Positions 1 through 9,971 of a stretch of 64,000 nucleotides of DNA are shown one piece after another. The notes beneath the pieces were generated by a model, which saw only the letters and a list, made by a program, of their open reading frames with translations, was not told where the DNA came from and searched no databases. The position numbers and the translations under genes are program-made. This DNA comes from a bacterium (lineage in GTDB: Bacteria; Auribacterota; UBA3054; JAPLST01). The stretch spans positions 1 to 64,000 of the forward strand of contig JAOACZ010000146.1 in NCBI GenBank assembly GCA_026417575.1, read 5' to 3'. How positions within the stretch are numbered: the first letter of the stretch is position 1; each line of letters opens with the position of its first letter.

Positions 1-121
1 CTCCCCCACGCACTGCATAGCTGTCAAACTCGCCCCCCACCTTCTCCGGCAGCGTGTATTCCAACACAAAATACAACCCCACCACAAACGCTAACCCCTT
101 TAATACCCCACGCTTACTCAT
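1..121 (-). CDS. partial small membrane/secreted protein (C-terminal part outside window)
   Basis: Minus-strand frame from ATG at 121 reads MSKRGVLKGLAFVVGLYFVLEYTLPEKVGGEFDSYAV and runs off the left edge; hydrophobic N-terminus; directly precedes the next minus gene. Confidence 0.5.
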   Translation of the reverse strand, partial: MSKRGVLKGLAFVVGLYFVLEYTLPEKVGGEFDSYAVRGG

Positions 122-124
122 CGC

Positions 125-895
125 TCACCACATCAAAACAAGTCCTACCCAGTCCTGTTGCAACAGCGTCACACCCACTACCCCCACCAGAATCAGCACT
201 AAGATCACTAATTTGCAGTAATCCTGGCCAGCGAGCGTCCCCGTCAGCACAGGATCACGACTAAAATACGCCCCCGCCGCATAGAACTCTTCCCCAAACA
301 CCGTGTAGTCGCACGTCACCACAAAAAACGGCACCTGGAAAAAGCTGTGCGTACACGCCACCTGAATCGCACCCGCCTGCTGCCCTGCCTCCGCAATGAT
401 CATCGCCTCAAACCCATACCCCCCAAACAGAAAATTCGCCCCAACCCGCTCCCGCTTTATCCACCCCGCCGTCGCCATCCCAAATGCATTCTGATCACCC
501 GATAAGTAACGAATACATTCTTCCACCGCAAAACTTCCTTCCCGCTGCATCGCGGCGTAGCCATCCTTCCAATACTCCTCCGCAATCGCGTACGACAACG
601 GCCGCGCAATCGGCACGTACACCGGCATTGACAGCCGCGCCGCTTTCCGTACCACGTACCCCATCACCGCCATCGAACAAAATAACTGTACCCCCAAATC
701 ATCTAACCCCGGATTGAACATAATCGGTCGGTCTTGTTCTGTCGCCCGCCCAATCGCATCGTCAATCACCTCCAACCCCGCAATCCGCCGAAGAAACACG
801 GGCCGCCCCCGCCGCGCCCGCGCAATCAACGCTAGCACGAACAGCGCAAACAATCCAAACAACACCAGAATGGGCAGCGTCGCGTGTTCCATCAC
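125..895 (-). CDS. membrane protein, DUF6754-like
   Basis: 256 aa ORF with N- and C-terminal TM helices and RPIMFNPGLDDL / FLFGGYGFEAMIIAEAGQQAGAIQVA segments resembling DUF6754 proteins. Confidence 0.6.
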   Translation of the reverse strand: MMEHATLPILVLFGLFALFVLALIARARRGRPVFLRRIAGLEVIDDAIGRATEQDRPIMFNPGLDDLGVQLFCSMAVMGYVVRKAARLSMPVYVPIARPLSYAIAEEYWKDGYAAMQREGSFAVEECIRYLSGDQNAFGMATAGWIKRERVGANFLFGGYGFEAMIIAEAGQQAGAIQVACTHSFFQVPFFVVTCDYTVFGEEFYAAGAYFSRDPVLTGTLAGQDYCKLVILVLILVGVVGVTLLQQDWVGLVLMW

Positions 896-985
896 ACTAA
901 CTATCTATATCACCAAAACTAAACAGCCTCCCCCTCACTATACCATTTTTCGCCCCAATTCTCAAGTCACTCCCTCGCACTTCAC

Positions 986-1014
986 TTGACAAAAATGCAG
1001 CCCTGTGCTACACT
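986..1014 (+). promoter_or_regulatory. sigma70-type promoter upstream of GH3 gene
   Basis: TTGACA (986-991) - 17 nt - TACACT (1009-1014). Confidence 0.6.
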
Positions 1015-1086
1015 CATGCCCCGTGTGCGCCGCCCCCAAACGCGGCAACCACTTGAGACACTCACCCCCGCGCGTCACGCACAACT

Positions 1087-3210
1087 ATGAGTACACCGCC
1101 CCTTTATCGTGATCCCGATGCCCCCCGCCAAGCGCGTGTCGAAGACCTCCTCTCCCGCATGACGCTCGACGAGAAACTGTCACAACTTCTCCACGAAGCC
1201 GCTGCCGTGCCCCGCCTCGGCATCCCCGCCTACGATTGGTGGAGTGAGGCGCTCCACGGCGTCGCCCGCAACGGTGTCGCCACAGTGTTCCCCGAGCCGA
1301 TCGGATTAGCTGCCTCCTTCGATCCGGCCCTCCTCCAGCGGATTGGCTCCGCCGTCGGAGACGAAGCACGCGCAAAACATCATGCCGCCGCCCAAGCCGG
1401 CCGGCGTGGCCGTTATCAAGGACTCACAGTCTGGTGCCCGAACATCAATATCTTTCGCGATCCACGCTGGGGACGCGGACAGGAAACCTACGGAGAAGAT
1501 CCCGTCCTCACCGGCACGCTGGGTGCCGCGTATGTACGTGGCCTGCAGGGCGATCATCCCCACTATCTCAAAGTCGCAGCCTGTGCCAAACACTACGCCG
1601 TGCACAGTGGGCCCGAGAAATTGCGCCACTGCTTCGATGCGCGCGTGTCGGCACAGGATCTGTGGGAAACCTACCTCCCCGCATTTCGCATGCTAGTCGC
1701 CGCCGGCGTCGAGGCCGTTATGGGCGCATATAACCGCGTCAATGGCGAACCCTGCTGCGGGAGCAAAACACTCCTCCAAGATATTCTGCGCACGCAGTGG
1801 GGCTTTCAGGGCCACGTCGTCTCCGACTGCTGGGCCATTCGCGATTTCCATGAGCACCACAAAGTCACTCAGCGCGCACCTGAATCTGCTGCACTCGCCA
1901 TTAACAACGGCTGTGACTTGAATTGCGGCTGCACGTTCGAGCGCCTCGCAGACGCCATTGCTGAAGGCCTCGTCACGGAAGCCACCATCGACCGCGCATT
2001 GCGCCGCCTCTTGATGACACGGTTTAAACTCGGCATGTTTGACCCGCCGGAGCGCGTCCCCTACACACATATCACACTCGATGTCGTCAACTGCCCGGCT
2101 CACCGTGCCTTGGCGCGTCAGGCCGCTGCCAACTCCGTCGTCCTCTTGAAAAATCACAACGCTCTCCTCCCTTTGCCAAAAAACATCCGCTCACTCGCTC
2201 TCGTCGGCCCCCACGCAGCTAACGTAGACGTCCTCCTCGGCAACTACTACGGCCTGAGCACGCGTATGGTCACGTTGCTTGAAGGTATCTTGGCTAAAGT
2301 TGATAAAGCGTGCAATGTCCAGTACCGCCCAGGCTGCCTCAGCCACGCCCCAAATCTCAATCCACTTGATTGGGCCGTCGGCGAAGCAGCGCTTGCAGAT
2401 GTCATTATCGCCGTCCTCGGTCTCTCGCCCCTCATGGAGGGAGAAGAAGGTGATGCGATTGCCTCTGCCTCGATGGGCGATCGCGAGCGCATCGAACTCC
2501 CGCCTCATCAGACAGAATTCTTGCGCAAATTGAAAGCCACAGGCAAACCAGTTGTCCTCATCTTGACCGGCGGTGCACCACTTGCCATTCCCGAAGAACA
2601 CGAATTGGCTGACGCGATCGTGATGGCCTGGTACCCTGGCGAGGAAGGCGGAAACGGCGTGGCGGATGTCCTCTTTGGTGATGTCAACCCCTCCGGGCGC
2701 TTGCCCGTTACTTTCCCCCGCGCAACCACCCAGCTGCCCCCCTTCGAGGACTACGCTATGAATAATCGTACCTACCGCTTCATGCGTGAAGAACCTTTGT
2801 ACCCGTTCGGCTTTGGGCTCAGCTACACCACCTTTTCCTACGTTGATCCCCAGCTTACACCGCCCCGAATCGCACGTAACGGTTCAACCACCGCCACCGT
2901 GTGGGTGAAAAACACCGGCCCGCGCGCCGGCGAAGAGATCGTTCAGTTGTACCTCAGCGATTGCGAAGCCACCGTGCGCGTCCCGCAGTACGCCCTCAAG
3001 GCCTTTCAGCGTGTCGCCCTCGCCCCCGGTGAAACGCGCCCCGTCCAGTTTGAAATCACCCCAGAAATGCTCGCCCTCATAGACCTCGATGGCACAGCGC
3101 GGGTCGAGCCGGGGCTCTTTCGTGTCATTATTGGCGGCGCCTGCCCCCATCCGCGTAGCCAGGCGCTCGGCGCCGCCCCACCTGCGCTGGCCACCCTCAA
3201 GGTCGAATAA
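1087..3210 (+). CDS. glycoside hydrolase family 3 (beta-glucosidase/beta-xylosidase)
   Basis: 707 aa; YDWWSEALHGVARNG, VMGAYNRVNGEPCC, VVSDCWAI, C-terminal domain YPFGFGLSYTTFSY and fibronectin III-like tail. Confidence 0.93.
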   Translation: MSTPPLYRDPDAPRQARVEDLLSRMTLDEKLSQLLHEAAAVPRLGIPAYDWWSEALHGVARNGVATVFPEPIGLAASFDPALLQRIGSAVGDEARAKHHAAAQAGRRGRYQGLTVWCPNINIFRDPRWGRGQETYGEDPVLTGTLGAAYVRGLQGDHPHYLKVAACAKHYAVHSGPEKLRHCFDARVSAQDLWETYLPAFRMLVAAGVEAVMGAYNRVNGEPCCGSKTLLQDILRTQWGFQGHVVSDCWAIRDFHEHHKVTQRAPESAALAINNGCDLNCGCTFERLADAIAEGLVTEATIDRALRRLLMTRFKLGMFDPPERVPYTHITLDVVNCPAHRALARQAAANSVVLLKNHNALLPLPKNIRSLALVGPHAANVDVLLGNYYGLSTRMVTLLEGILAKVDKACNVQYRPGCLSHAPNLNPLDWAVGEAALADVIIAVLGLSPLMEGEEGDAIASASMGDRERIELPPHQTEFLRKLKATGKPVVLILTGGAPLAIPEEHELADAIVMAWYPGEEGGNGVADVLFGDVNPSGRLPVTFPRATTQLPPFEDYAMNNRTYRFMREEPLYPFGFGLSYTTFSYVDPQLTPPRIARNGSTTATVWVKNTGPRAGEEIVQLYLSDCEATVRVPQYALKAFQRVALAPGETRPVQFEITPEMLALIDLDGTARVEPGLFRVIIGGACPHPRSQALGAAPPALATLKVE

Positions 3211-3228
3211 GCCTCTCCGCCCGCTCCC

Positions 3229-3906
3229 CTATTCTTCGACCGGCTCCTCCGCAGGCACCTCACCACCGCCAGCAGCCGGCGATGGAATCGTCACGGGCGG
3301 AATAGTCACACGAGGAATGCTGGTCCGCGGAATAGTCACACTGGGCGATTCCGCCGGTGGTAAAGCATTGACCGGTGGTCGCTCCTCGCCCTCACGACTG
3401 AGTACCGCGCGTGGCCGCCGCGCCGAACGCGAAACCTCACCAACCGCCCTCGGCCGCTCAATCTCATACGTCGGCTCGATCGCCGTCGGCACCTCGCGCA
3501 CCACCATCGTCACACCGTTTGAGCTTAAAATTTGCCACGTCGGGGCTATCGCAGTTGTCTGCTGCCGCACCGTTGTGCGCCGGCCCGCCCAATCAATCAC
3601 CTCATAGGTGGGCTCTAGCGCTGTCGTACGCTCGTGAATACGCGTCACCCGCCCGCGCTCGTCCGTCACTTCCCACGTAGGCTCAATCGCTGTCGTCTTC
3701 TGCCGCACAGTGATCGTCCGCCCTCGCCCATCCCGCAACACGTACGTGGGTTCGATCGCCTCGCGCTTCTCCTCGATCGTCAGCGTCGACGCGTCCGTCC
3801 GCCGCAATGCATCCGCTAATACCACCGAAAACACAATCTGCGATAACGTCGTTGCTTGCACTACACTACTCACCAACACAATCAGCCCCAGAATCTTGGT
3901 ACGCAT
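3229..3906 (-). CDS. secreted protein with ~23-aa tandem repeats and Pro/acidic C-terminus
   Basis: Signal peptide-like N-terminus (MRTKILGLIVLVSSVVQATT); four units of EPTYxxxDxRGRxTxVRxxTTAI; tail IPRVTIPPVTIPSPAAGGGEVPAEEPVEE. Confidence 0.7.
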   Translation of the reverse strand: MRTKILGLIVLVSSVVQATTLSQIVFSVVLADALRRTDASTLTIEEKREAIEPTYVLRDGRGRTITVRQKTTAIEPTWEVTDERGRVTRIHERTTALEPTYEVIDWAGRRTTVRQQTTAIAPTWQILSSNGVTMVVREVPTAIEPTYEIERPRAVGEVSRSARRPRAVLSREGEERPPVNALPPAESPSVTIPRTSIPRVTIPPVTIPSPAAGGGEVPAEEPVEE

Positions 3907-4315
3907 ACGGTCTCCTTTTCGCTTGTTTACAACTAACTGTGAGACGAGTGTAGCAAACTTTTATTCAGGCCTAGTAAACACCTCGTTAAGCCGTCGTGTC
4001 ACTTCCCCTGTTCTCGTCACAAACGCTAGTTGCCAATTTTAACCTTTCCTCCGACGCTCGCTCACCTGTCTCGGCTGACCACGTCGCCCCATCCACCTCG
4101 AGCCTTTTGACTTCGGCATGCGCGTGCGCTATAATGGTCACCTGCATGACCCTTCGAGCATTCTTAACCAGCTCCAGCGCGTGGTGGCAGCCTCTGCACG
4201 CACGCCATGAGGCGCTTTTTGCAGCAATGCCTGACACCGTTTCTTGCGTGTGTTGCTGCGTTTATCTACGCGCGTAACCACACAATATCTACATCATTAC
4301 CACAGGAAAAAACGT

Positions 4316-5356
4316 ATGAAGAAACTGCGTGTCGGCGTAGTTGGTCTCGGCATGGGTCGCAACCATATTACAGGCTTCAAATCGCACCCTCAGGCCGAGG
4401 TCGTCGCCATCAGTGATACGAATGAGGCGCGTCTGCGTGAAATCGGTGATCAGCATGGCATCCCCGCGCGCTACACCGCCTTCGACGAGATGCTCGCCCG
4501 CGAACACCTCGACATTGTCGCTATCGCAACGCCAAACGCCTTCCACATGCCGCAAACGGTAGCAGCCCTTAAGGCCGGCTGCCATGTCTTGTGTGAAAAG
4601 CCAATGGCCATAAATGCCCAAGAAGCGCGCCTCATGCTCGATACAGCGCGCGCAGCCGGCAAACGCATCATGATCAACTTCTCGTACCGCTTCACCGAAC
4701 AGTCCTGGGCACTGAAACAACAAGTGGATTCAGGCATCTTGGGCGAGATCTACTTCGCCCGCACCGTCTGGCACCGCCGCCGCGGCATCCCCGGTTTCGG
4801 CGGCTGGTTCGGCCAAAAGACACTCGCCGGCGGCGGCCCGTTGATCGATCTCGGTGTCCATCGCCTTGACCTGGCCCTCTGGTTGATGGGCTACCCCACG
4901 CCCGTCTGGGTCTTGGGCAGTACCTACAACCACCTTGCCTCTGACCTCGCGCGGCGCGAGAACAAAACCTTCGACGTCGAAGACTTCGCCGTTGGTATCG
5001 TGAAGTTCGCCAACGGCGCCACCCTTATCGTAGAAGCCTCATGGGCCGCCAACATCAAAGAGCGCGAATTGATGGAAACACGCCTGTTAGGCACCAAAGG
5101 CGGGCTCGTCCAGCACAATATCAATGAAGGCTATAGCTTCGAAGCGGAATTGTATTTTGAGCGCAACGGTTGCCACTTCGACATGCGACTCCACCCACCT
5201 GTTCCTGCCGTCAAATCCCCAATGTACCACTTCGTCGAAAGCATTCTCACCAACACACCCCACATCGCCACGGGAGAGGAGGGACTTGTGGTCATGCAAT
5301 TACTCGACGCCCTCTATGCCAGCGCCGCCCAAGGCCGACCAATCGCCCTTGCATAG
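4316..5356 (+). CDS. Gfo/Idh/MocA family oxidoreductase
   Basis: MKKLRVGVVGLGMGRNHITGF Rossmann start, VLCEKPMAINAQEA, GGGPLIDLGVHRLDLALWLMG. The ORF track start (4244) is upstream of the likely ATG at 4316. Confidence 0.9.
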   Translation: MKKLRVGVVGLGMGRNHITGFKSHPQAEVVAISDTNEARLREIGDQHGIPARYTAFDEMLAREHLDIVAIATPNAFHMPQTVAALKAGCHVLCEKPMAINAQEARLMLDTARAAGKRIMINFSYRFTEQSWALKQQVDSGILGEIYFARTVWHRRRGIPGFGGWFGQKTLAGGGPLIDLGVHRLDLALWLMGYPTPVWVLGSTYNHLASDLARRENKTFDVEDFAVGIVKFANGATLIVEASWAANIKERELMETRLLGTKGGLVQHNINEGYSFEAELYFERNGCHFDMRLHPPVPAVKSPMYHFVESILTNTPHIATGEEGLVVMQLLDALYASAAQGRPIALA

Positions 5357-6413
5357 ACCGCGCCCACGGACACCCGCTCTGCGCGCCTCCCCGTCTGTCT
5401 ACACGCGGCGTGCAAGAGGCGTACTCCTTCTCCACAACGCGCCCGGCCTAGGCCCCCCCAACTGTGCCGAGAGCGACAGCGCTGTGCTCGACCAAGTCGA
5501 GCATGTCCGCGCCGCTCTCTGCGAGCTGGGCGAGCCTCATCGCATACTCAGCGTGCGCACGCTGGCCGATGTCTCCCGGGTGCTCTCACACGCGCGCGAA
5601 GACGTGGTCTTCAATTTGGTCGAGGCTCTCGCCGATCCGGCGACGGTCCCCCTCGTACCCGCCCTCTGCGTGTGGCACGGCAAAGCGTGCACAGGCGGCA
5701 CTGCCTGGGCGCTGCAGCTCACCCAGCATAAGCAGCTCACCAAACAGCTCCTCGCCGCCACCGGCCTCCCCGTACCACCCGGTGTCGTCGTCCCCCCAGG
5801 CGCGCCTGTCCCGGCTCGCAGCCTCCCTCCCGGGCAGCTCATCGTCAAACCGCTCGCCACCGACGCCAGTGAGGGTATCTCCGCCGCTTCCGTCTGCACT
5901 GGCTACGGACCACGCTTGCGCCGCGCCGTCCGCCAAATCCATCAACACTTCACCCAGCCCGCTTTGATTGAATCCTTCTTCGGCACGCGCGAACTTCAAG
6001 CTGCCTTACTCGAAGTAGCAGGTGCACCGCGAGTGCTCACGATCGCCGAAATTGATTTCTCCGCCTTTCCTCCGCACAAACCACGAATCGTAGACTACGC
6101 TGCCAAGTGGCTGCCTCACACGTTCGAATACCAATTCACGCCCCGCGTAATTCCTGCGCCCCTCACCCCTCGCCTGCGCGCCCAGGTTGCCCGTGCTGCT
6201 ATCACCGCCTGGCGCGTCACCGGCTGCCATGACTACGCCCGCGTGGACTTTCGCATGGATGCACACGGTCGCTTCGTCATCCTCGAAGTCAACGTGAATC
6301 CTGACATCGCCCCAGAGGCCGGCTACGTCGCCGCCCTCGCCGCAGCACGCGTGTCATTCCCGCGCTTCGTGCAAATCGTGCTTGCTAACGCACGCCAGAG
6401 GATCCGCTCATGA
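5316..6413 (+). CDS. D-alanine--D-alanine ligase-like ATP-grasp protein
   Basis: In-frame ATG at 5316 (exact start uncertain, overlaps previous CDS); DVVFNLVEAL, TQHKQLTKQLLAATGLPVP, LIVKPLATDASEGISAASV, YARVDFRMDAHGRFVILEVNVNPDIAPEAG. Confidence 0.8.
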   Translation: MPAPPKADQSPLHRPRPRTPALRASPSVYTRRARGVLLLHNAPGLGPPNCAESDSAVLDQVEHVRAALCELGEPHRILSVRTLADVSRVLSHAREDVVFNLVEALADPATVPLVPALCVWHGKACTGGTAWALQLTQHKQLTKQLLAATGLPVPPGVVVPPGAPVPARSLPPGQLIVKPLATDASEGISAASVCTGYGPRLRRAVRQIHQHFTQPALIESFFGTRELQAALLEVAGAPRVLTIAEIDFSAFPPHKPRIVDYAAKWLPHTFEYQFTPRVIPAPLTPRLRAQVARAAITAWRVTGCHDYARVDFRMDAHGRFVILEVNVNPDIAPEAGYVAALAAARVSFPRFVQIVLANARQRIRS

Positions 6414-6916
6414 GCACCGCTCACCTATCTCCCGCAGGTAACATCGTCATCCGCTACTCGCTGCCCAGTGATCGTGATGCCATCCTCGCCTTTGTCGCTG
6501 ATACCGGCTACTTTCGCCCTGATGAACTCCCCATCGCCCAAGAAGTGCTCGACGAGGCACTCACAGCAGGACCCTCCGGCCACTACCAGTCCCTGACAGC
6601 TCTTGCCGCACACACACCCGTGGGCTGGCTCTGCTTCGGGCCCACTCCGTGCACCCTCGGCACTTTTGACATCTATTGGATTGCCGTCGCCCCTGCACAC
6701 CAAGGGCGCGGTATCGGCGCGCAACTCATCCAACGCGCCGAGGAGATGATCAAAGCACGCCACGGACGCCTCGCCGTCATCGAGACCAGCGGCCAAGCAC
6801 GTTACCAGTCCACCCGCGCTTTTTACCTCAAGTGTGGATACCACGAAGCTGCGCGGGTTCCCAATTTTTATGCCCCCGGCGATGATAAAATCATCTACGT
6901 AAAGCAGTTCCGCTAG
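6410..6916 (+). CDS. GNAT family N-acetyltransferase
   Basis: IYWIAVAPAHQGRGIGAQLIQRAEEMI acetyl-CoA binding motif; ATGA overlap with the preceding ATP-grasp gene. Confidence 0.85.
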   Translation: MSTAHLSPAGNIVIRYSLPSDRDAILAFVADTGYFRPDELPIAQEVLDEALTAGPSGHYQSLTALAAHTPVGWLCFGPTPCTLGTFDIYWIAVAPAHQGRGIGAQLIQRAEEMIKARHGRLAVIETSGQARYQSTRAFYLKCGYHEAARVPNFYAPGDDKIIYVKQFR

Positions 6917-7582
6917 CTTCCCCCGCCCACCTGTGAGCACGCCACTTCAACGATCCTCTCACTCGCACAAAAAAATGATTGCACGCGAAAATTCTGAGGT
7001 TCGCACGCCCTTCTCCTCCAGACTCACCAACCACGCTGAAAACACTCACGTGCGCAAAAACACAAAAATTCCAGTCGCGGGGAAACATAAGCGGATCTAC
7101 AGAGTGTGAAGAGCCCCCCGGCGAATGCAAAGCACGATACCACTGCTGCGTTGGCCATGGTCCGCGCCGACACGCCCTAGACCGGGTTCCATAGCGATCA
7201 CCTCAATTGCGACATTCTCAACGCAGAGGCTGCGCAAAAAAACGTAGTTCTTCCTCAAATAGCGGCATGGGGTCGCGTGCGGCCCTCCGCGCAAAATGTG
7301 CGCAACAACTTGGCACTACCACTACCCGTTCCTCCTCCTGGCGCGCGCTCACTCCCTCATCAGTCAAAATTATCCGCGCACAGACTGTGCGGTCTCTCTG
7401 CCCCATCCATTCACGTGCCCATCCCCATAACAAGCTCTCACCACGTCCTGGCCTCGCTCTCTCGCACTGTGCCCATCGCTCCCTCGTGCCCACAGGCCTG
7501 CAAACTCGGCGCTGCTTGCAGCGGCTGGATAATTAAATTATAATAAGGCACCGCGAAAGGCCTATTTCACGGCCGCACTGAG

Positions 7583-8527
7583 ATGACAATCGCACAAAAA
7601 GTGTCGCTGCAAGAACGCTGCTGGTTTCGCACTGGCGGGGCAGCAGAGTTTTTCTGTGCCCCGCAGGACGAGGCGGAACTATGTGAGGCACTCGGGTTTG
7701 CGCGAGCACAGGGGCTCGCAGTGACTGTACTAGGGGAGGGAGCCAACGTGCTGATTAGCGATGACGGAATTGCCGGGCTGGTCATTCGGCCGGCACTGAG
7801 GTATTGTCGAATCGAACCAGGTGCCCAGGGCGAGGTGTTTCTGACAGCAGGCGCAGGCGCGGCGCTCGAGGAAGTGATCGAGTATGCACTCCGCTCGCAT
7901 GCGCTTGGGCTCGAAGAATTCAGTGGTGTGCCCGGCACAGTCGGTGGGAGTGTGTTCATTAACGCCCACTATTTTGAATTCTTGTTATCGCAGTTCGTTC
8001 ACGCGGGGAGAGTGATGAGCTGTGCGGACGGTACGGTAGCAAGGGTCGGCGCGGATTGGTTTCGCTTCGGGTACGATGTGTCGCGACTCCACGAGCGCAC
8101 GCACATACTTGTGGACGCGACCTTTCGTCTGCGCATGGGAACTCCAGAAGAGGTCGCGTATGCACGTGGCCGCCGTGCAGAAATTCTTCGGCATCGCGCG
8201 CGACGCTATCCCGCGTCCCATACGTGTGGTAGTTTCTTTCAAAACTTTGCCCCAGAAGAAGTAGCGTTGGTCTTAGAGGGTCGCCCAATCACGGCCGTGG
8301 CCTATTATTTGGACCGCCTGGGGATCAAGGGCGTATTGGCAGTTGGCGATGCCGTGGTTTCCGTGCGGCATGCGAACATGATTGTCAACCGTGGCAAGGC
8401 GACCTCGACACAGATCGCAACATTGGCGCGCCGAATGCAGGAAATGCTTCGCGACACCTTTGGCCTGGTACCACGACCAGAGTGCCAGTTGCTCGGATTT
8501 CAAAGTTGGCCACTCCTCACCAAGTGA
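7583..8527 (+). CDS. murB: UDP-N-acetylmuramate dehydrogenase
   Basis: NTGG-like FRTGGAAEFF, VTVLGEGANVLISDDGIAGLVI, FSGVPGTVGGSVFINAHYF, SHTCGSFFQNF. Confidence 0.9.
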   Translation: MTIAQKVSLQERCWFRTGGAAEFFCAPQDEAELCEALGFARAQGLAVTVLGEGANVLISDDGIAGLVIRPALRYCRIEPGAQGEVFLTAGAGAALEEVIEYALRSHALGLEEFSGVPGTVGGSVFINAHYFEFLLSQFVHAGRVMSCADGTVARVGADWFRFGYDVSRLHERTHILVDATFRLRMGTPEEVAYARGRRAEILRHRARRYPASHTCGSFFQNFAPEEVALVLEGRPITAVAYYLDRLGIKGVLAVGDAVVSVRHANMIVNRGKATSTQIATLARRMQEMLRDTFGLVPRPECQLLGFQSWPLLTK

Positions 8528-8552
8528 CATCGCAGTGGTCTTTTAGTATACT
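8524..8552 (+). promoter_or_regulatory. promoter of sulfatase-like gene, -35 overlapping murB stop codon
   Basis: GTGACA (8524-8529) - 17 nt - TATACT (8547-8552); ATG at 8559. Confidence 0.55.
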
Positions 8553-8558
8553 ACTGCC

Positions 8559-9962
8559 ATGAAGGTTGTCGTGTTCGACATCAGTGCATTACGTGCCGAC
8601 CATCTTGGCTGCTACGGTTACGCACGCCCAATCTCCCCGGCAATTGATCAGCTGGCCCGCAGTGGGGCGCGCTGGGAGCACGCGTTCACCACGGATGTGA
8701 CGAACGCAGGCACGCGGGCCGCCTTCTTGTCCGGGCGCTGTGGAGCGGAAACCGGAGTTGTCACAGATGGGCAGATCACAGACACAATTCTAGGTCACAC
8801 ACCGATCAGCACTTTTGGGCGCGCAGCGCCGCGCCCTCTCCTGCAAGAACTCCTCACGGCACAGGGCATAACCACTGCGGCAATCTCGCCCGTGGGCCGA
8901 TTGCCGGCACGCTGGTTCTATCACGGCTGGTGCGAGGTACACGACCGCTGGGCGGAGCGTGCGCCGGCTGAAGTAAGCGCCCGCGACGTCACTGCAGTGG
9001 CTTTAGCTTGGCTGGCCGCGCATGCGCAGGATGATTTCTTCTTGTACCTGACGTACTGTGATTTGTGCGCCCGGTTTGACGCACCATTGTCCGCAGAGGC
9101 GGCAACCTACTGGCACGCTTTGGCGGCCTGCGGAGAGCCCGAACATCCCAGCGAAGCCGCATTTGCGGCACATTATCAATTACATGCTGCATTTGCACCA
9201 CGGACCCACCAGGCCCCAACCCGCACGGCGATCTGGAAGCTGGTGCATGACTACAACGCGCGATTGCGTGCACTTGACGACGCTGTAGCTGCAGTCCTCC
9301 AGCAGCTTGAGACGCTGGGTATTGCCGAGCACACCGCAGTCCTTCTCTTCAGTGACCATGGTTTATTGTTTGGTGAAGCGGGCTGTTACGGCGGGCATAT
9401 TAGCACGCACTATCATTGCGCACGCATTCCCTTAATCTTGCGGGTGCCAGGAGTGGTGCCCCCAGACACGGTGGTTCGTACCCCCTGCGCGATCACCGAC
9501 ATCTTTCCCACACTCTGTTGGTTGCTCGGAATAGAACCGCCAGTAGGAGTGGAGGGCGTTTCCTTGTTTACCCAGCTTGAGCAGACGGCGCAGGAGCCTC
9601 GCGTGATCGTATGCAGTCATGGCCAGTTTACTGCCCAACGTGCAGTAATTATTGACGGTTGGAAACTGAACAGAACATGGCACGCAGGCTTCTGGGAGTT
9701 TGCAGACACGGAGCTGTATCACATCGCAAGTGATCCCAGCGAGAGCACGAACTGTGCGGCAACGGAGCCAGAGCGGGTCATGAGGCTGCAGCGCGCGTTA
9801 CGCGAGTGGCAGGCGCAGCACGTAGCAAGTCAAGCCGACCCCCTGGCCCGTGTCGCCTGCGACGAGCCACCCGGTTTTCTCCAGTACGGCCACGAGTTGC
9901 GCTCTCGCGTGCGACGGGGCGAGTTGAGCCCGCCGCCGGCCTATCGTGGCCGCTGGGTCTAA
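8559..9962 (+). CDS. sulfatase/alkaline phosphatase superfamily protein (non-canonical active site)
   Basis: RADHLGCYGYARPISPAIDQLARSGARWEHAFT, TRAAFLSGRCG, LLFSDHGLLFGEAGCYGGH; C-terminal LYHIASDPSESTNCA. Confidence 0.85.
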   Translation: MKVVVFDISALRADHLGCYGYARPISPAIDQLARSGARWEHAFTTDVTNAGTRAAFLSGRCGAETGVVTDGQITDTILGHTPISTFGRAAPRPLLQELLTAQGITTAAISPVGRLPARWFYHGWCEVHDRWAERAPAEVSARDVTAVALAWLAAHAQDDFFLYLTYCDLCARFDAPLSAEAATYWHALAACGEPEHPSEAAFAAHYQLHAAFAPRTHQAPTRTAIWKLVHDYNARLRALDDAVAAVLQQLETLGIAEHTAVLLFSDHGLLFGEAGCYGGHISTHYHCARIPLILRVPGVVPPDTVVRTPCAITDIFPTLCWLLGIEPPVGVEGVSLFTQLEQTAQEPRVIVCSHGQFTAQRAVIIDGWKLNRTWHAGFWEFADTELYHIASDPSESTNCAATEPERVMRLQRALREWQAQHVASQADPLARVACDEPPGFLQYGHELRSRVRRGELSPPPAYRGRWV

Positions 9963-9971
9963 GACCAGGTT

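Noticed and set aside
1343-1733. Long overlapping ORFs inside GH3 and many other genes (e.g. 1343..1696, 19429..19884, 58088..59446, 61244..62476)
   Set aside because: They lie antisense or out of frame within strongly supported CDSs and have Arg/Ser/Pro-rich or otherwise unordered composition, typical of GC-rich shadow ORFs.
6917-7582. Small ORFs in the ~665-bp region before murB (6979..7194, 7207..7536, 7277..7543)
   Set aside because: No coding signature or recognisable family on either strand; treated as intergenic.
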